A DNA stretch of 64,000 nucleotides from Xanthomonas hortorum pv. pelargonii (GCF_024499015.1 NZ_CP098604.1:620001-684000), one strand, 5' to 3'; shown: positions 49,588-59,593, counted from the stretch's first letter. The notes: generated from the letters alone by a model not told the origin. Numbers and translations are program-made.

Positions 49588-51282
49588 TTACGAAGCCAAT
49601 GCCTGTTCGTGCACGCCGGCAATCGCACGACCGGACGGGTCGGCCATCGCGGCAAAACTCGCATCCCAGGCAATCGCGGTCGGCGACGAACACGCGATCG
49701 ACTTGCCGCCAGGCACCGTCTCCGCAGCCGCCTGGCTGGGGAAGAACTGCGCAAACAGCGTGCGATAGAAATACGCTTCCTTGGTCTGCGGCGGATTGAC
49801 CGGATAGCGCTTGTCGGCCGCGGCCAGCTCGCGGTCGCTCACATGCGCGGCGGCATGCGCCTTGAGTCCATCGATCCAGCCATAGCCCACGCCATCGCTG
49901 AACTGTTCTTTCTGTCGCCACAGAATCGACTCGGGCAGATAGCCGGCGAATGCTTCGCGCAACACGCCCTTTTCCATGCGCATGGCGCCGCTGCTGGTCT
50001 TGTCGATCATCTTGAAACTGGCATCCATGCGCATCGCCACATCCAGGAACTCGCGATCCAGGAACGGCACGCGCGGCTCCACACCCCAGGCCATCATCGA
50101 CTTGTTGGCGCGCAGGCAATCGAAGTTGTTTAGCGCATCGAGCTTGCGCACCAGTTCCTCATGGAATTCGCGCGCGTTCGGTGCCTTGTGGAAATACAGG
50201 TAGCCGCCGAAGATTTCATCGCTGCCTTCGCCGGAGAGCACCATCTTGACGCCCATCGCCTTGATCCGCCGCGCCAGCAGAAACATCGGCGTGGAGGCGC
50301 GAATGGTGGTGACGTCGTAGGTCTCGATGTGGCGGATGACTTCGGGCAGCGCATCCAGGCCTTCTTCGAAGGTGTATTCGAAGCCGTGATGCACGGTGCC
50401 CAGCGCGGCGGCAGCGACTTCGGCGGCGGCCAGATCCGGCGAGCCTTTCAAGCCGATCGCGAACGAATGCAGGCGCGGCCACCAGGCTTCGGTGGTGTCG
50501 TTCTCTTCGATGCGATGACGTGCGTAGCGCGCGGCAACGGCAGCGACCAGCGACGAATCCAAGCCGCCAGACAACAGCACGCCGTACGGCACGTCGGTCA
50601 TCAACTGGCGATGCACTGCACGCTCGAACGCCTCGCGCAATTCCTGCAACTGCACCTGCACGCCTTCCACTTCGGCGTATTCGCGCCAGGCGCGCTCGTA
50701 GTAGCGGCTCAATGCGCCGGTGGCGCTGTCGTACCAATGGCCGGGCGGAAACTGCGCGGCATCGGCGCAATCGTCGACCAGCGATTTCAGTTCGGAGGCC
50801 ACCAGCAAGCGGCCTTCGCGATCATGGCCCCAGTACAGCGGCACCACACCGATCGGGTCGCGCGCGATGATCACCCGCCCTGCAGCCTTGTCCCATAGCG
50901 CGAACGCAAAGATGCCGTTGAGGCGGTTGAGGTATGAAGCCGGCGCGTCTTCGCGATACAGCGCGTTGATCACCTCGCAATCGGAGCCGGTCTGGAACGC
51001 GTACGGCTGCGTCAGCTCCTGCTTGAGCTCGCGATGGTTGTAGATCTCACCGTTCACTGCGAGGGCGAGCTGCCCATCTTCGGACAGCAACGGCTGCGAA
51101 CCACCGGCCGGGTCGACGATGGCCAGCCGCTCATGCACCAGGATCGCGCCGGTATCGACATACACGCCGCTCCAGTCGGGACCGCGATGGCGCTGCCGTT
51201 GCGAACATTCCAGTGCCTGCCGGCGCAATGCCTGCAGATCGTCACCGGGTTGCAGGCCGAAAATACCGAAGATGGAACACAT
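49588..51282 (-). CDS. asnB: glutamine-dependent asparagine synthetase B
   Basis: The product is 564 residues from the Met at 51282, with AGGAG 8 nt before it and a Cys right after Met as the catalytic nucleophile (MCSIFGIFG). The glutaminase domain holds NGEIYNHRELK; the synthetase domain holds the pyrophosphate loop LLSGGLDSSLVAA and SGEGSDEIFGGYLY. It makes asparagine from aspartate, ATP and glutamine. An Asn-rich leader peptide and terminator directly upstream (51354-51506) point to attenuation control. A downstream tail of about 40 residues after the synthetase core is typical of this subfamily. Confidence 0.95.
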   Translation of the reverse strand: MCSIFGIFGLQPGDDLQALRRQALECSQRQRHRGPDWSGVYVDTGAILVHERLAIVDPAGGSQPLLSEDGQLALAVNGEIYNHRELKQELTQPYAFQTGSDCEVINALYREDAPASYLNRLNGIFAFALWDKAAGRVIIARDPIGVVPLYWGHDREGRLLVASELKSLVDDCADAAQFPPGHWYDSATGALSRYYERAWREYAEVEGVQVQLQELREAFERAVHRQLMTDVPYGVLLSGGLDSSLVAAVAARYARHRIEENDTTEAWWPRLHSFAIGLKGSPDLAAAEVAAAALGTVHHGFEYTFEEGLDALPEVIRHIETYDVTTIRASTPMFLLARRIKAMGVKMVLSGEGSDEIFGGYLYFHKAPNAREFHEELVRKLDALNNFDCLRANKSMMAWGVEPRVPFLDREFLDVAMRMDASFKMIDKTSSGAMRMEKGVLREAFAGYLPESILWRQKEQFSDGVGYGWIDGLKAHAAAHVSDRELAAADKRYPVNPPQTKEAYFYRTLFAQFFPSQAAAETVPGGKSIACSSPTAIAWDASFAAMADPSGRAIAGVHEQALAS

Positions 51283-51353
51283 GGAAACACTCCTGAAGAA
51301 ACTGCGGGGGTTGGCGGCCGGTGGAAGAGCGTGCTGCACGAAATGACACCCAT

Positions 51354-51384
51354 AAAAAAACCCGCATCGGCCGATGCGGGTTTT
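51354..51384 (-). terminator. terminator hairpin in the asnB leader
   Basis: Read leftward (asnB direction), a perfect 20-bp palindrome (51361-51380) starting CCCGCATCGG is followed by seven T (51354-51360). It lies 71 bp before the asnB start and 30 bp after the leader-peptide stop. The palindrome also carries AAAA on the other side, so it may work for both strands. It is the terminator of a predicted attenuator. Confidence 0.85.
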
Positions 51385-51413
51385 CTGATTCCTGGGCGTT
51401 TGCTGTACTTCGC

Positions 51414-51506
51414 CTAGTCGCAGATCCGCATCGGCCGCGCACGATTATTCGCGCGCAGATTGTTGCGGTTGGCGTTATTGACGAGGTTTGGCAGGAGCGA
51501 GGACAT
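51414..51506 (-). CDS. Asn-rich leader peptide of asnB
   Basis: The 30-codon ORF begins MSSLLPNLVNNANRNNL and has eight Asn (positions 7, 10, 11, 13, 15, 16, 20, 21), then ...RARPMRICD and a TAG. An Asn density of 27 % is far above expectation, and codons include NN at 10-11, 15-16 and 20-21. It lies directly upstream of a rho-independent terminator and of asparagine synthetase, as expected for a ribosome-stalling leader. A weak GGTCGAG may serve as the ribosome site. Confidence 0.8.
   Translation of the reverse strand: MSSLLPNLVNNANRNNLRANNRARPMRICD
51426..51437 (-). promoter_or_regulatory. antiterminator segment within the asnB leader
   Basis: CGGCCGATGCGG (leader codons 24-27, Arg-Pro-Met-Arg) is complementary over 12 nt to the 5' half of the terminator stem (51369-51380 region). 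If a ribosome stalls at Asn codons 15-16 or earlier, this segment is free to pair with the terminator arm and block the hairpin. This is the 2:3 pairing of classical attenuators. Confidence 0.7.
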
Positions 51507-51640
51507 GACTCGACCGTATCCCGCTTTCGACGGCGGCGCAACTGTTGCGATGGCAACCAAGCCCGGCATCGCAGACCACGCCGCGGTCGCACCGGCGTAT
51601 TGCGAGGATAATGACCGCCCCAACAATCGGCAGTAATGGA

Positions 51641-52513
51641 ATGACCCCACGCATCGGACGCATGCCGCCCCTGGCCCTGTTGCTTGCAGTGTTGCTGCAG
51701 GCCTGCAGCAGCAGCCCTCCGCGCACCGATCCAGTCTATCTGCAACAGCTGGAACAACAGGCGGCCGATGGCAGTTTCGACAGCGCGTGGAATGCGGCCG
51801 AACGCCTGGAGGCACGCAACGACCCGCGCGCCATCCCCTGGTACGAACGTGCCGCGGCGATCACCCCGTGGACGTTCCGCAACACCCGCGCCGAACTGGC
51901 GCTGGGACGAATCTGGGCAAGCGGGACGCTCTTCCATCCCGACAGCCCGCACGTCGACCAGCGCGTCGCATTACGTGCGTCGCCGCGCAAGGGCGAGCGC
52001 TGGTACCTGGCAGCGGCCATGCATGGAAACCCGTATGCCATCGCCGAGCTCGCCAAGTTCCACCGCGACCGTGGGGAGGCGGCTGCGGCGTTGCGCTGGG
52101 ATCTGCGCGCGACGATCTATGAGCGCTCCGCATCCGGATCGTCGGGGCTTCCCGCCGCCATCGCGCCAAGCGGCGGTGCATTGCACCCGCTGGTACGCGA
52201 CATCCAGCGCCGCGCCCGTAACGGCGATGCCGAGGCGCAGGTCGATCTTGGCGCGCTCCATGAAAAAGGAATGGGTGGCGTGGACAGAGACGGTACGGAG
52301 GCGCTGCACTGGTACCGGCGCGCGGCGGACCAGGGCAACGTGTATGGCCAGTATTTCTCCGGTCTGCTGCTCGGACGCGGCAGCAGCGGCGTGACGCGCG
52401 ACGTGGAGACGGCGGCAGCCTGGTTTGCCAAGGCGTCCGCACAGACGTTCTATATCGCCGACGAATCGCATTGGCGCGAGGCGATCAAACCGCCGTTCTG
52501 GACGTTCGACTAG
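51641..52513 (+). CDS. Sel1-repeat lipoprotein
   Basis: The 290-residue product starts at ATG 51641 and shows a lipobox (LLLAVLLQAC). The mature chain has Sel1-like helical repeats (GKGERWYLAAAMHGNPYAIAELAKFH and NGDAEAQVDLGALHEKGMGGV, then DGTEALHWYRRAADQGNVYGQYFSG). Such repeats mediate protein contacts in the envelope. It is divergent from asnB. Function is unknown. Confidence 0.85.
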   Translation: MTPRIGRMPPLALLLAVLLQACSSSPPRTDPVYLQQLEQQAADGSFDSAWNAAERLEARNDPRAIPWYERAAAITPWTFRNTRAELALGRIWASGTLFHPDSPHVDQRVALRASPRKGERWYLAAAMHGNPYAIAELAKFHRDRGEAAAALRWDLRATIYERSASGSSGLPAAIAPSGGALHPLVRDIQRRARNGDAEAQVDLGALHEKGMGGVDRDGTEALHWYRRAADQGNVYGQYFSGLLLGRGSSGVTRDVETAAAWFAKASAQTFYIADESHWREAIKPPFWTFD

Positions 52514-52585
52514 CCCCCGAGCCTTGTGCGTCCATGCCACCTGGCAGCGCAATGCAAGCGAGATGCTGCTGCAATCCAAAAGGTC

Positions 52586-52690
52586 TTAGTGCAGCTTGGC
52601 GATGCCCGCGTCGCGCAGCAGCATCGGCATGCCGCAGGTGAACACATGCCGTGGCGCTGGCTGCGTAGTGTGCAAACCAGCGCGTGGCAT
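52586..52690 (-). CDS. possible small protein after dapE
   Basis: A 34-codon frame starts at ATG 52690, with an AGGA stretch about 8 nt before, 17 bp after the dapE stop, and ends ...MLLRDAGIAKLH. It could be translationally coupled to dapE. I do not recognise the family, and the frame may be chance; confidence is low. Confidence 0.25.
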   Translation of the reverse strand: MPRAGLHTTQPAPRHVFTCGMPMLLRDAGIAKLH

Positions 52691-52707
52691 GGGCATGTCC
52701 TGGCAAC

Positions 52708-53835
52708 TCAGACCAGCAGGCGTTCGATCAGCGTGCGGTACAACGCCGGCAGCGCGTCCAGATCGGCCACGCGCACATGCTCGTCGACCTGGTGGATGCT
52801 GGCGTTGACCGGGCCGATCTCGATGCATTGCGCACCCAGCGGTGCGATGAAGCGCGCATCGGAGGTACCGCCGCCAGTGCTCTCTTCCGGCGGCGCTCCC
52901 GCAAACTGGCCCAGCACCTCGCGCGCGATGCTGCGCAGGCGCCCTTCCGGGGTGTAGAACGGCTCGCCGCTGCGATGCCAACGCAGCGAATACTCCAGCG
53001 CGTGGCGATCCAGCACTGCGGCAATCTCCGCTTCCAATCGCGGCGCATCCCAATGCGGGGTGTAACGCAGATTGAAGGCCACCTGCAGCTCGCCGGGAAT
53101 CACGTTGTTGGCGCCGGTGCCGGCATGGATATTGGAGATCTGCAGGCTAGTCGGCGGAAAACTTTCGAAGCCCTCGTCCCAGCGTCGTGCGACCAGTTCG
53201 GCCAAGGCCGGTGCTGCCAGATGGATCGGATTACGCGCCTTGTGCGGGTACGCCACATGCCCCTGCACGCCTTTCACCGTCAGCGTGCCGGACAGGCTGC
53301 CGCGACGGCCGACCCGCAACAGATCGCCCAACCGCTCGGTGGACGACGGCTCACCGGTGATGCACCAATCGATCGCCTGCCCCCGCTCGCGGAACAGCTC
53401 GGCCACCCGCCGCACGCCATCGATGGCATCGCCTTCTTCGTCGGAGGTCAGCAGCAGCGCCAGCGTGCCGGTGTGCTGCGGATGCGCGGCAACGAACTGT
53501 TCGGCGGCGACCACGAAGGCGGCCACTCCACTCTTCATGTCGGCGGCGCCGCGCCCGTACAGCACGCCATCGCGAATCTGCGGGTCGAACGGATCGCTGG
53601 TCCACGCCTCGCGCGGCCCCGGCGGCACCACATCGGTGTGGCCGAGCAGCACCAGCACCGGCGCACCGCTGCCGTGCGTGGCCCATAGATTGTCCACCTC
53701 GCCCAGGCGCAGGTGTTCGATAGCAAATCCGGCGCGCGCCAGCCGCTGCGCGATCAGTTCCTGGCAGCCGGCATCGTCCGGCGTCACCGACGGGCGGGAG
53801 ATCAGTTCACAGGTGAGGTCAACAATGTCGGACAT
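52708..53835 (-). CDS. dapE: succinyl-diaminopimelate desuccinylase
   Basis: The 375-residue M20-type enzyme has metal ligands in GHTDVVPPG (His), [11 protein letters not shown] (Asp) and TSDEEGDA (Glu-Glu), with a C-terminal [15 protein letters not shown]. It removes succinate from N-succinyl-LL-diaminopimelate, giving LL-DAP for lysine and peptidoglycan. It is the last well-supported gene of the leftward map-glnD-dapD-orf-arsC-dapE set, 44 bp after the arsC-like gene. Confidence 0.96.
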   Translation of the reverse strand: MSDIVDLTCELISRPSVTPDDAGCQELIAQRLARAGFAIEHLRLGEVDNLWATHGSGAPVLVLLGHTDVVPPGPREAWTSDPFDPQIRDGVLYGRGAADMKSGVAAFVVAAEQFVAAHPQHTGTLALLLTSDEEGDAIDGVRRVAELFRERGQAIDWCITGEPSSTERLGDLLRVGRRGSLSGTLTVKGVQGHVAYPHKARNPIHLAAPALAELVARRWDEGFESFPPTSLQISNIHAGTGANNVIPGELQVAFNLRYTPHWDAPRLEAEIAAVLDRHALEYSLRWHRSGEPFYTPEGRLRSIAREVLGQFAGAPPEESTGGGTSDARFIAPLGAQCIEIGPVNASIHQVDEHVRVADLDALPALYRTLIERLLV

Positions 53836-53879
53836 GATCGGAAATCACTGGAGAAGTTGGGAGCTGTGGCAGCACCGGA

Positions 53880-54236
53880 TCACGCAACGCCAAAGCGCTG
53901 CTTGAAACTGTTGTCCGAAAATCCCTGGCTGAGCTGACCGTCATCGGTGATGACCACCGGCCGGCGGATCAGTTGCGGATACTCGCGCAGCAGCAGTTTC
54001 CATTCGGCTGCGCTGGCGGCGGCCTTGCGGTTGTCCGGCAGCTGCCGCCAGGTGGTCGACGACTTGTTGATCAGTGCATCGAATCCGCCGGCCTGCTCGG
54101 CCCACGCCACCAGCGTCTCCGGCTCGGGCTTGTGATCGCGGTAATCGACGAAGGTGTAGGCGACATCGAAGCGGTCCAGCCACTTGGTGGCTTTTTTGCA
54201 GGTGTCGCAGTTTTTGAGTCCGTATAGCGTGGTCAT
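53880..54236 (-). CDS. ArsC/Spx-family (YffB-like) reductase
   Basis: The 118-residue product has the ArsC fold: LKNCDTCKKATKWLD (active CxxC), FVDYRDHKPEPETL, and a central WRQLPDN segment. Family members of this YffB/Spx type often sit beside dapE in gammaproteobacteria. The reaction is unclear: it may reduce arsenate or act as a glutathione-linked thiol protein. It is 2 bp after the preceding orf stop and co-transcribed. Confidence 0.88.
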   Translation of the reverse strand: MTTLYGLKNCDTCKKATKWLDRFDVAYTFVDYRDHKPEPETLVAWAEQAGGFDALINKSSTTWRQLPDNRKAAASAAEWKLLLREYPQLIRRPVVITDDGQLSQGFSDNSFKQRFGVA

Positions 54237-54237
54237 G

Positions 54238-54708
54238 TCATGCAGCTCCTGTAGTTACGCGGCGCGCATCGGCGCGCGCCATCAGGTCGGTGGCAAGCAG
54301 TCCGGGCGACCGGCCGCGGGCAGGTAGGAAGATCACCGGTGCGTCGCCGGCCTGCACCTGCAGTGCCAGGCGCACCGGCGGAATCAGCCAGGCCGGCTCG
54401 ACCGCGCGCAAGTCACGCAGGTCGATGCGCTGCCGCCGTCCCTGGCGCTCGATCAGCAAGGCATCGCCGGCGTCGTACACCTGCGCCCAGCGCGCCGGTT
54501 GCCGCAGCCAACGCAGGGCCATCGCCACCACCAGCGCCGGCACGATCCAGTGCCACGGCCCGCCGGTTGTGACCCTAGGATCGCGGGTCAGCACACCGAC
54601 CGTGTAGAGCACACCCCAGCCCAGCCAGAATGCCGGGATGCCCCACCGCACCCAGCGCGACGCAGCCCTGGAGAGGATGCCCTCGCGCGCGTCCGGTTGC
54701 GTGCTCAA
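54238..54708 (-). CDS. small membrane protein with PH-like tail, unknown
   Basis: The 156-residue product begins with a TTG at 54708 that overlaps the dapD stop (TTGA), a coupled start. Two membrane helices (about 20-41 and 50-70) precede a hydrophilic beta-rich part ([24 protein letters not shown]) that resembles bacterial PH-like membrane domains. I do not recognise a family with certainty. It lies within the dap cluster. Confidence 0.7.
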   Translation of the reverse strand: MSTQPDAREGILSRAASRWVRWGIPAFWLGWGVLYTVGVLTRDPRVTTGGPWHWIVPALVVAMALRWLRQPARWAQVYDAGDALLIERQGRRQRIDLRDLRAVEPAWLIPPVRLALQVQAGDAPVIFLPARGRSPGLLATDLMARADARRVTTGAA

Positions 54709-55877
54709 TCGGCCAGGCCGCGCAGCAGCTCATTGACGCTGGTCTTGCTGCGCGTCTTGGCATCCACCTGCTTGACGATCACTGCGCAATACAGCGAGTG
54801 CGAGCCATCCTTGGATGGCAGCTGCCCGGACACCACCACGCTATACGGCGGCACGTAGCCATACGAGATTTCGCCGGTGGCACGGTTGTAGATGCGCGTG
54901 CTCTGGCCGATGAATACGCCCATGCCGATCACGCTGTGATGGCCCACCACCACGCCTTCCACCACTTCCGAACGCGCGCCGATGAAGCAGTGATCTTCGA
55001 TAATCGTCGGGCTGGCCTGCAGCGGTTCGAGCACGCCGCCGATGCCTGCGCCACCGGACAGATGGCAGTGCTTGCCGATCTGCGCACACGAACCCACCGT
55101 GGCCCAGGTGTCGACCATGCTGCCTTCGCCGACGTACGCGCCGATATTGGTGAAGCTCGGCATCAGCACCACATCCTTGCCGAAATAGCTGCCGCGACGC
55201 GCCACCGCGCCCGGCACCACACGCACACCGGCCTTGCGGAACTCGGCCTCGTTGAACCCGGCAAAACGTGATTCCACCTTGTCCCAGAACGGCGCCGGCT
55301 GCGCCTCGATCACCGCCATCTCGTTGACACGGAAATACAGCAGCACGGCCTTCTTCAGCCACTCGTTGACGGTCCAGCCGCCCTGCCCGTCCGGCTCGGC
55401 GACGCGGAACTCGCCGCTCTCCAATCCGTCGATGACGCGGGTGACAATGGCGCGGGTGGAGCCGTCGATTTCGTCGATGGTCAAGCTGGCGCGGCGCTCG
55501 AATGCGCTCTCGATAGCTAATTTGAGTTCGTCAGTGCCCACCTGCGCGGCAACGCTGTGCACGGCCTTTTCGGCGATCGGCAGTTTCTTCGCAGCGGCAG
55601 CCTTTCTGGCCACTGGCGCAGACACCACGCTGGTCGGCTGCCTGGCCACGCGCGGTGCGCTGGCGGCGACTTTCTTTGCAACGCTCTTCTTGGCGGCAGC
55701 CTTGGTGTCGGCAGCTGCGACAGCGGTGGCCTTGCGCGCAACAGGCAGCTTGCCAGGCTTACTGACCGACTTGTTGTCACCGGCGCCGCTCGCCTTGCTG
55801 CTCTTTGCGGTCGCGCGCGCAGGCGCTGCGCTGGTCGTGGTCGCGCTCTGCTTGCGCGCAGTCTTCTTGGTAGCCAT
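54705..55877 (-). CDS. dapD: tetrahydrodipicolinate N-succinyltransferase with histone-like extension
   Basis: The 390-residue product is about 115 residues longer than DapD normally is. From about residue 118 it matches DapD ([57 protein letters not shown], left-handed beta-helix, [11 protein letters not shown]). The first 112 residues are Lys/Ala/Ser-rich with 24 basic and only three acidic residues and repeated AAKK/KKxA units, like a histone H1 tail. The Met at 55877 has CCGGAG about 6 nt before. It succinylates tetrahydrodipicolinate in the lysine/DAP pathway. The role of the tail is unknown (see findings). Downstream of glnD by 16 bp. Confidence 0.92.
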   Translation of the reverse strand: MATKKTARKQSATTTSAAPARATAKSSKASGAGDNKSVSKPGKLPVARKATAVAAADTKAAAKKSVAKKVAASAPRVARQPTSVVSAPVARKAAAAKKLPIAEKAVHSVAAQVGTDELKLAIESAFERRASLTIDEIDGSTRAIVTRVIDGLESGEFRVAEPDGQGGWTVNEWLKKAVLLYFRVNEMAVIEAQPAPFWDKVESRFAGFNEAEFRKAGVRVVPGAVARRGSYFGKDVVLMPSFTNIGAYVGEGSMVDTWATVGSCAQIGKHCHLSGGAGIGGVLEPLQASPTIIEDHCFIGARSEVVEGVVVGHHSVIGMGVFIGQSTRIYNRATGEISYGYVPPYSVVVSGQLPSKDGSHSLYCAVIVKQVDAKTRSKTSVNELLRGLAD

Positions 55878-55893
55878 GGGGTCTCCGGAGGTG

Positions 55894-58503
55894 CTAGGTG
55901 GGATCGAGACAGGCGCACAGCGCATCGCGCAGCGCCTGCCGGGCGGATTCGGACAACGGGCGGTCGTGCTCGTCGGTGATCTGGAACTGGTCTTCGGCGC
56001 GCTCGCCAAACGTGGCGATGCGCGCGTCGTGCACGCGCAGGTGTTGCAGGCGCAGCACGTTGGCCACGTCGGCCAGCAAGCCGGGGCGATCGGGGGCGAC
56101 CAGGCTGATGCGGGTGCGGCGGCCGCCAGCGCTTTCGCTGAATTCCACGCGCGGCGCAAAGCGGAAATGGCGCAGCTGGCGCGGCACCGCACGCCGCGAG
56201 GGACGCACCTTCTGCAGGTCGCCGGCCAGCACCTGCCGCAAGGCCGCAGCCAGACGCTGCGGGTCGCCATCGGCAGAGCTGTCCTGCGGCAGCACTTCGA
56301 ACACGTCGAAGATGGCATCGTTGGGTGCATCCAGCACGCGTGCGCGGTGGATGCCGTAACCCTTGCGATCCAGCGTGGAGACGATCGCCGAGAACAACCC
56401 GTCACGGTCGCGCGAGTACACGAACACTTCCAGTGCGTCGTTATCCGGCACTGCGCGACGCGCCTTGACTGTGGTCTGGCCGATCTGCACTTCGATCAGC
56501 GAAACCGCCTGCCAGGCCAGTTGCTCGGGACGGAAACGCAGGAAATTCTCGTCCGGCATGCCGGCGAACTGACGATCGATGGTGGCATCGTCGTGGCCTT
56601 GCGCCTGCATCAGCGCGCGCGCGGACTCGCGCGCTTCGCGCAGGCGTTCTTCGCGCGGCGGCGGATGTTCCAGACCTTCGCGTAATGCGCGGCGCGCAGC
56701 GAAATACAGATCGGCCAGCAGACGATCCTTCCAGGCATTCCACAATTTGGGGCTGGTGCCGGCGATGTCGGCGCAGGTCAGCAGATACAGATAGTCCAGC
56801 CGTTCGCGCGTGCCCACCAGTGTGGCGAAACGATGGATCACCTCCGGGTCGGAGATGTCCTGCTTCTGCGCGGTCACCGACATGCGCAGATGCTGCTCCA
56901 CCAGCCAGGCCACCAGGGCGGTATCGCCTTCGCTGAGCCGATGCGCCTGGCAGAATGCGCGCGCATCCACCGCGCCCAGCTCGGAGTGATCGCCGCCGCG
57001 GCCCTTGGCGATGTCGTGAAACAGACCGGCCAGCAGCAGCAATTCCGGCTTGCGCAAGCGCGGCCAGACTTCGTGCGTGATCGAAAAACGCTCGTCGGCG
57101 CGACCGGTCGCAAACAGCGCGATATTCCGCAGCACCATCAGCGTGTGCTGGTCCACCGTGTAGACATGAAACAGGTCGAACTGCATGCGCCCGGACACGC
57201 TGGCGAATGCGGGAATCCACTGCCCCAGCACGCCCAGGCGCGCCATGCGATTTAGCGTTTCCATCGCACGGGGGCCGCGCAGCAGCGCCATGAAACGGTC
57301 GCGCGCGGTGGCGTCAGCCACCTCGTAAGCCGGCAGCTCGCGCAGCACCTCGGCCAGCGCGCGCGCGGTCAGCGAATGCAGGCCGCGCACCTCGCGATGC
57401 GCCGCCCACTGCGCAAACAACGCGAATACCTGCAGCACATCGCCGGCCGGCCAATCATCCGCGTCGGCCGCCAGATAGCCGCGGCGCAGACTGAAGCCGC
57501 CACCGAGCGGTTCCGGTACCGCTTCGCCATCGAACTGCTCTTCGAAGCGCTGCAACAACCGGTCGCTGATGCGGCGGATCAATGCAGCGCTGCGATAGAA
57601 GCGCTGCATCATCTTTTCCACGCCCAGGCTTTCCGGGTCGTCGGCAAACCCCAGCCGCTGCGCCAGGGTCTTTTGATAGTCGAAACGCAGGCGTTCTTCC
57701 GGCCGGTTGGCGACGATGTGCAAACCGAAGCGCAGCCGCGCCAGTTCTTCGCGCTCGCGCCGCAGCGCTGCAGCCTCGTCGAAGCCGACATGGCCGAGCC
57801 CGACCAGCGCTTCCAGATCCTTGACGCCGAACGCACGCAGCGCCATCCAGCCCAGCGTCTGCAGATCGCGCAAGCCGCCAGGGCCGTCCTTGATGTCCGG
57901 TTCCAGATTGTCGGCGGTGTCGCCAAAGCGCTGATGCCGCGCCAGCAGCTCTTCGCGCTTGGCCTGGAAGAATTCGCGCGCCGGCCACACCCGTTGCGGG
58001 GCGATCGCTGCGGCCAGTGCAGCGCGCGCCTCGCTCCCCGCAACCAGCGGGCGCGATTCGATCAATGCGGTCAGCACGGTCTGGTCGGCTGCAGCGGCGG
58101 TGCACTGCGCAGCGGAGCGCACCGCATGACTGATCGGCAAGCCCACATCCCACAGCAATGCGAACAAGCGCGCCAGGGCCTGCTCATGCTGTTGCTGCAC
58201 CGCGCTTTCGCCCAGCACCAGCACATCCACGTCCGAACGCGGAAACAGTTCGCCACGCCCGTAACCGCCAACCGCATGCAGCGACAACCCGGCATCGGCC
58301 GGGATGCAGCGCGTCCAGGCATTGCGCATCAATTGGTCGACCGCGCGTGCGCGCAAGGCCACCAGGCGTTCGATCGGTTCGCCTTGATCGAAGCGCTTGC
58401 ACAACCGCATGTCCGCATGCACCAGCAGCGGACGGGCCTGCGCGGCCCACTCGGCATCGCCGGCGACACCCGGGTCGGGTCGATCCGCCGGCGTGGCCGT
58501 CAT
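55894..58503 (-). CDS. glnD: [protein-PII] uridylyltransferase
   Basis: The 869-residue product has the nucleotidyltransferase domain [19 protein letters not shown], a GlnE-like middle, the HD hydrolase domain [17 protein letters not shown], and two C-terminal ACT domains ([15 protein letters not shown] and [17 protein letters not shown]). It adds UMP to PII when glutamine is low and removes it when glutamine is high, so it senses nitrogen. Its start (ATG 58503) overlaps the map stop by 4 nt. Length is normal for the family. Confidence 0.97.
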   Translation of the reverse strand: MTATPADRPDPGVAGDAEWAAQARPLLVHADMRLCKRFDQGEPIERLVALRARAVDQLMRNAWTRCIPADAGLSLHAVGGYGRGELFPRSDVDVLVLGESAVQQQHEQALARLFALLWDVGLPISHAVRSAAQCTAAAADQTVLTALIESRPLVAGSEARAALAAAIAPQRVWPAREFFQAKREELLARHQRFGDTADNLEPDIKDGPGGLRDLQTLGWMALRAFGVKDLEALVGLGHVGFDEAAALRREREELARLRFGLHIVANRPEERLRFDYQKTLAQRLGFADDPESLGVEKMMQRFYRSAALIRRISDRLLQRFEEQFDGEAVPEPLGGGFSLRRGYLAADADDWPAGDVLQVFALFAQWAAHREVRGLHSLTARALAEVLRELPAYEVADATARDRFMALLRGPRAMETLNRMARLGVLGQWIPAFASVSGRMQFDLFHVYTVDQHTLMVLRNIALFATGRADERFSITHEVWPRLRKPELLLLAGLFHDIAKGRGGDHSELGAVDARAFCQAHRLSEGDTALVAWLVEQHLRMSVTAQKQDISDPEVIHRFATLVGTRERLDYLYLLTCADIAGTSPKLWNAWKDRLLADLYFAARRALREGLEHPPPREERLREARESARALMQAQGHDDATIDRQFAGMPDENFLRFRPEQLAWQAVSLIEVQIGQTTVKARRAVPDNDALEVFVYSRDRDGLFSAIVSTLDRKGYGIHRARVLDAPNDAIFDVFEVLPQDSSADGDPQRLAAALRQVLAGDLQKVRPSRRAVPRQLRHFRFAPRVEFSESAGGRRTRISLVAPDRPGLLADVANVLRLQHLRVHDARIATFGERAEDQFQITDEHDRPLSESARQALRDALCACLDPT

Positions 58504-59276
58504 ACCGGGGCGGGCGCGTTCGTCGACAGCGTCAGCACATCCACGCCGTCTTCGGTCACCGCGACCATGTGTTCCCACTGCGCGGACAACTTGCGGTCCT
58601 TGGTGACCACGGTCCAGCCATCGGGCAGCGTCTTATGGTGGTAGGTGCCTTCGTTGATCATCGGCTCGATGGTGAAGGTCATGCCGGGCTTGAGCACCAG
58701 GCCTTCGCCGGGGCGGCCGTAATGCATCACCTGCGGCTCGTCGTGATAGACCTTGCCGATGCCGTGGCCGCAGTAATCGCGCACCACGCTGAAGCGCTCG
58801 GCCTCGGCGAACTTCTGGATCGCATGGCCGACATCGCCCAGCGTCGCACCAGGCTTGACCGCGCGGATGCCGCGCCACATCGCTTCGTAGGTGGTATCGA
58901 CCAGGCGCTTGGCCATCACCGACGGCGTGCCGACGTAATACATGCGGCTGGTATCGCCGTGCCAGCCGTCCTTGATGACGGTGACATCGATATTGACGAT
59001 GTCGCCTTCCTTCAGGATCTTGGCCGCACTCGGGATGCCGTGACAGATCACGTTATTGACCGAGGTGCACACGCTTTTGGGGAAGCCGCGATAACCGACA
59101 TTGGCAGGAATGGTGCCCTGCACGTTGACGATGTGGTCGTGGCAGATGCGGTCCAGCTCGGCAGTGGTCACGCCCGGTTGCACGTGCGGGGCCACGATGT
59201 CGAGCACCTCGGCGGCCAGGCGGCCGGCGACGCGCATCAGTTCGATTTCTTCTTTGGTTTTTAGATTGACGCTCAT
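58500..59276 (-). CDS. map: type I methionine aminopeptidase
   Basis: The 258-residue product starts at the Met at 59276 (MSVNLKTKEEIELMR), dropping 22 codons of the open frame. The metal ligands are in the usual places: IDVTVIKDGWHGDTSRM (two Asp), YCGHGIG (His), FTIEPM (Glu) and QWEHM (Glu). It removes N-terminal Met from nascent proteins. First gene of the leftward map-glnD-dapD cluster, overlapping glnD by 4 nt. Confidence 0.96.
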   Translation of the reverse strand: MSVNLKTKEEIELMRVAGRLAAEVLDIVAPHVQPGVTTAELDRICHDHIVNVQGTIPANVGYRGFPKSVCTSVNNVICHGIPSAAKILKEGDIVNIDVTVIKDGWHGDTSRMYYVGTPSVMAKRLVDTTYEAMWRGIRAVKPGATLGDVGHAIQKFAEAERFSVVRDYCGHGIGKVYHDEPQVMHYGRPGEGLVLKPGMTFTIEPMINEGTYHHKTLPDGWTVVTKDRKLSAQWEHMVAVTEDGVDVLTLSTNAPAPV

Positions 59277-59593
59277 GCTCGGGATTATCGCCGATTCGGG
59301 CTGAATCTGAACGACCCGCGCGGGCGTTTTTGCGTAATCCATGCCAACGTCCTGAAACGGACCCGGCAGCAGGAAATTGGCGCTATTGCCTATTCATGTG
59401 TGATGCGGTTCGTCTCGCGTCAAAACCCTGCAGACGAAGTCATCTGCAAGACATCACATTTTGTTGCAAAAGATTCAACGTAAACAGCTACATAGGCAGT
59501 TAATTCGGCGTTATCTTTGGCACAGCTGATGCATTGGAGGAAGGGCGACACGTCGTCGCGCCACCAATGACCAGACCGGTCAAGGAAATGTCC
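59277..59593. other. promoter region between map and pilus operon
   Basis: The 317 bp are divergent. Besides the sigma-54-type element at 59518-59533, the AT-rich part (about 59460-59515) may hold an activator site. No gene is seen. Confidence 0.6.
59518..59533 (+). promoter_or_regulatory. sigma-54-type -24/-12 promoter of pilus operon
   Basis: TGGCACAGCTGATGCA keeps GG and GC ten bases apart, as in the TGGCAC-N5-TTGCA consensus. It lies 60 bp before the first pilin start, leaving a leader of about 50 nt. Only the first T of TTGC differs. Confidence 0.7.
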
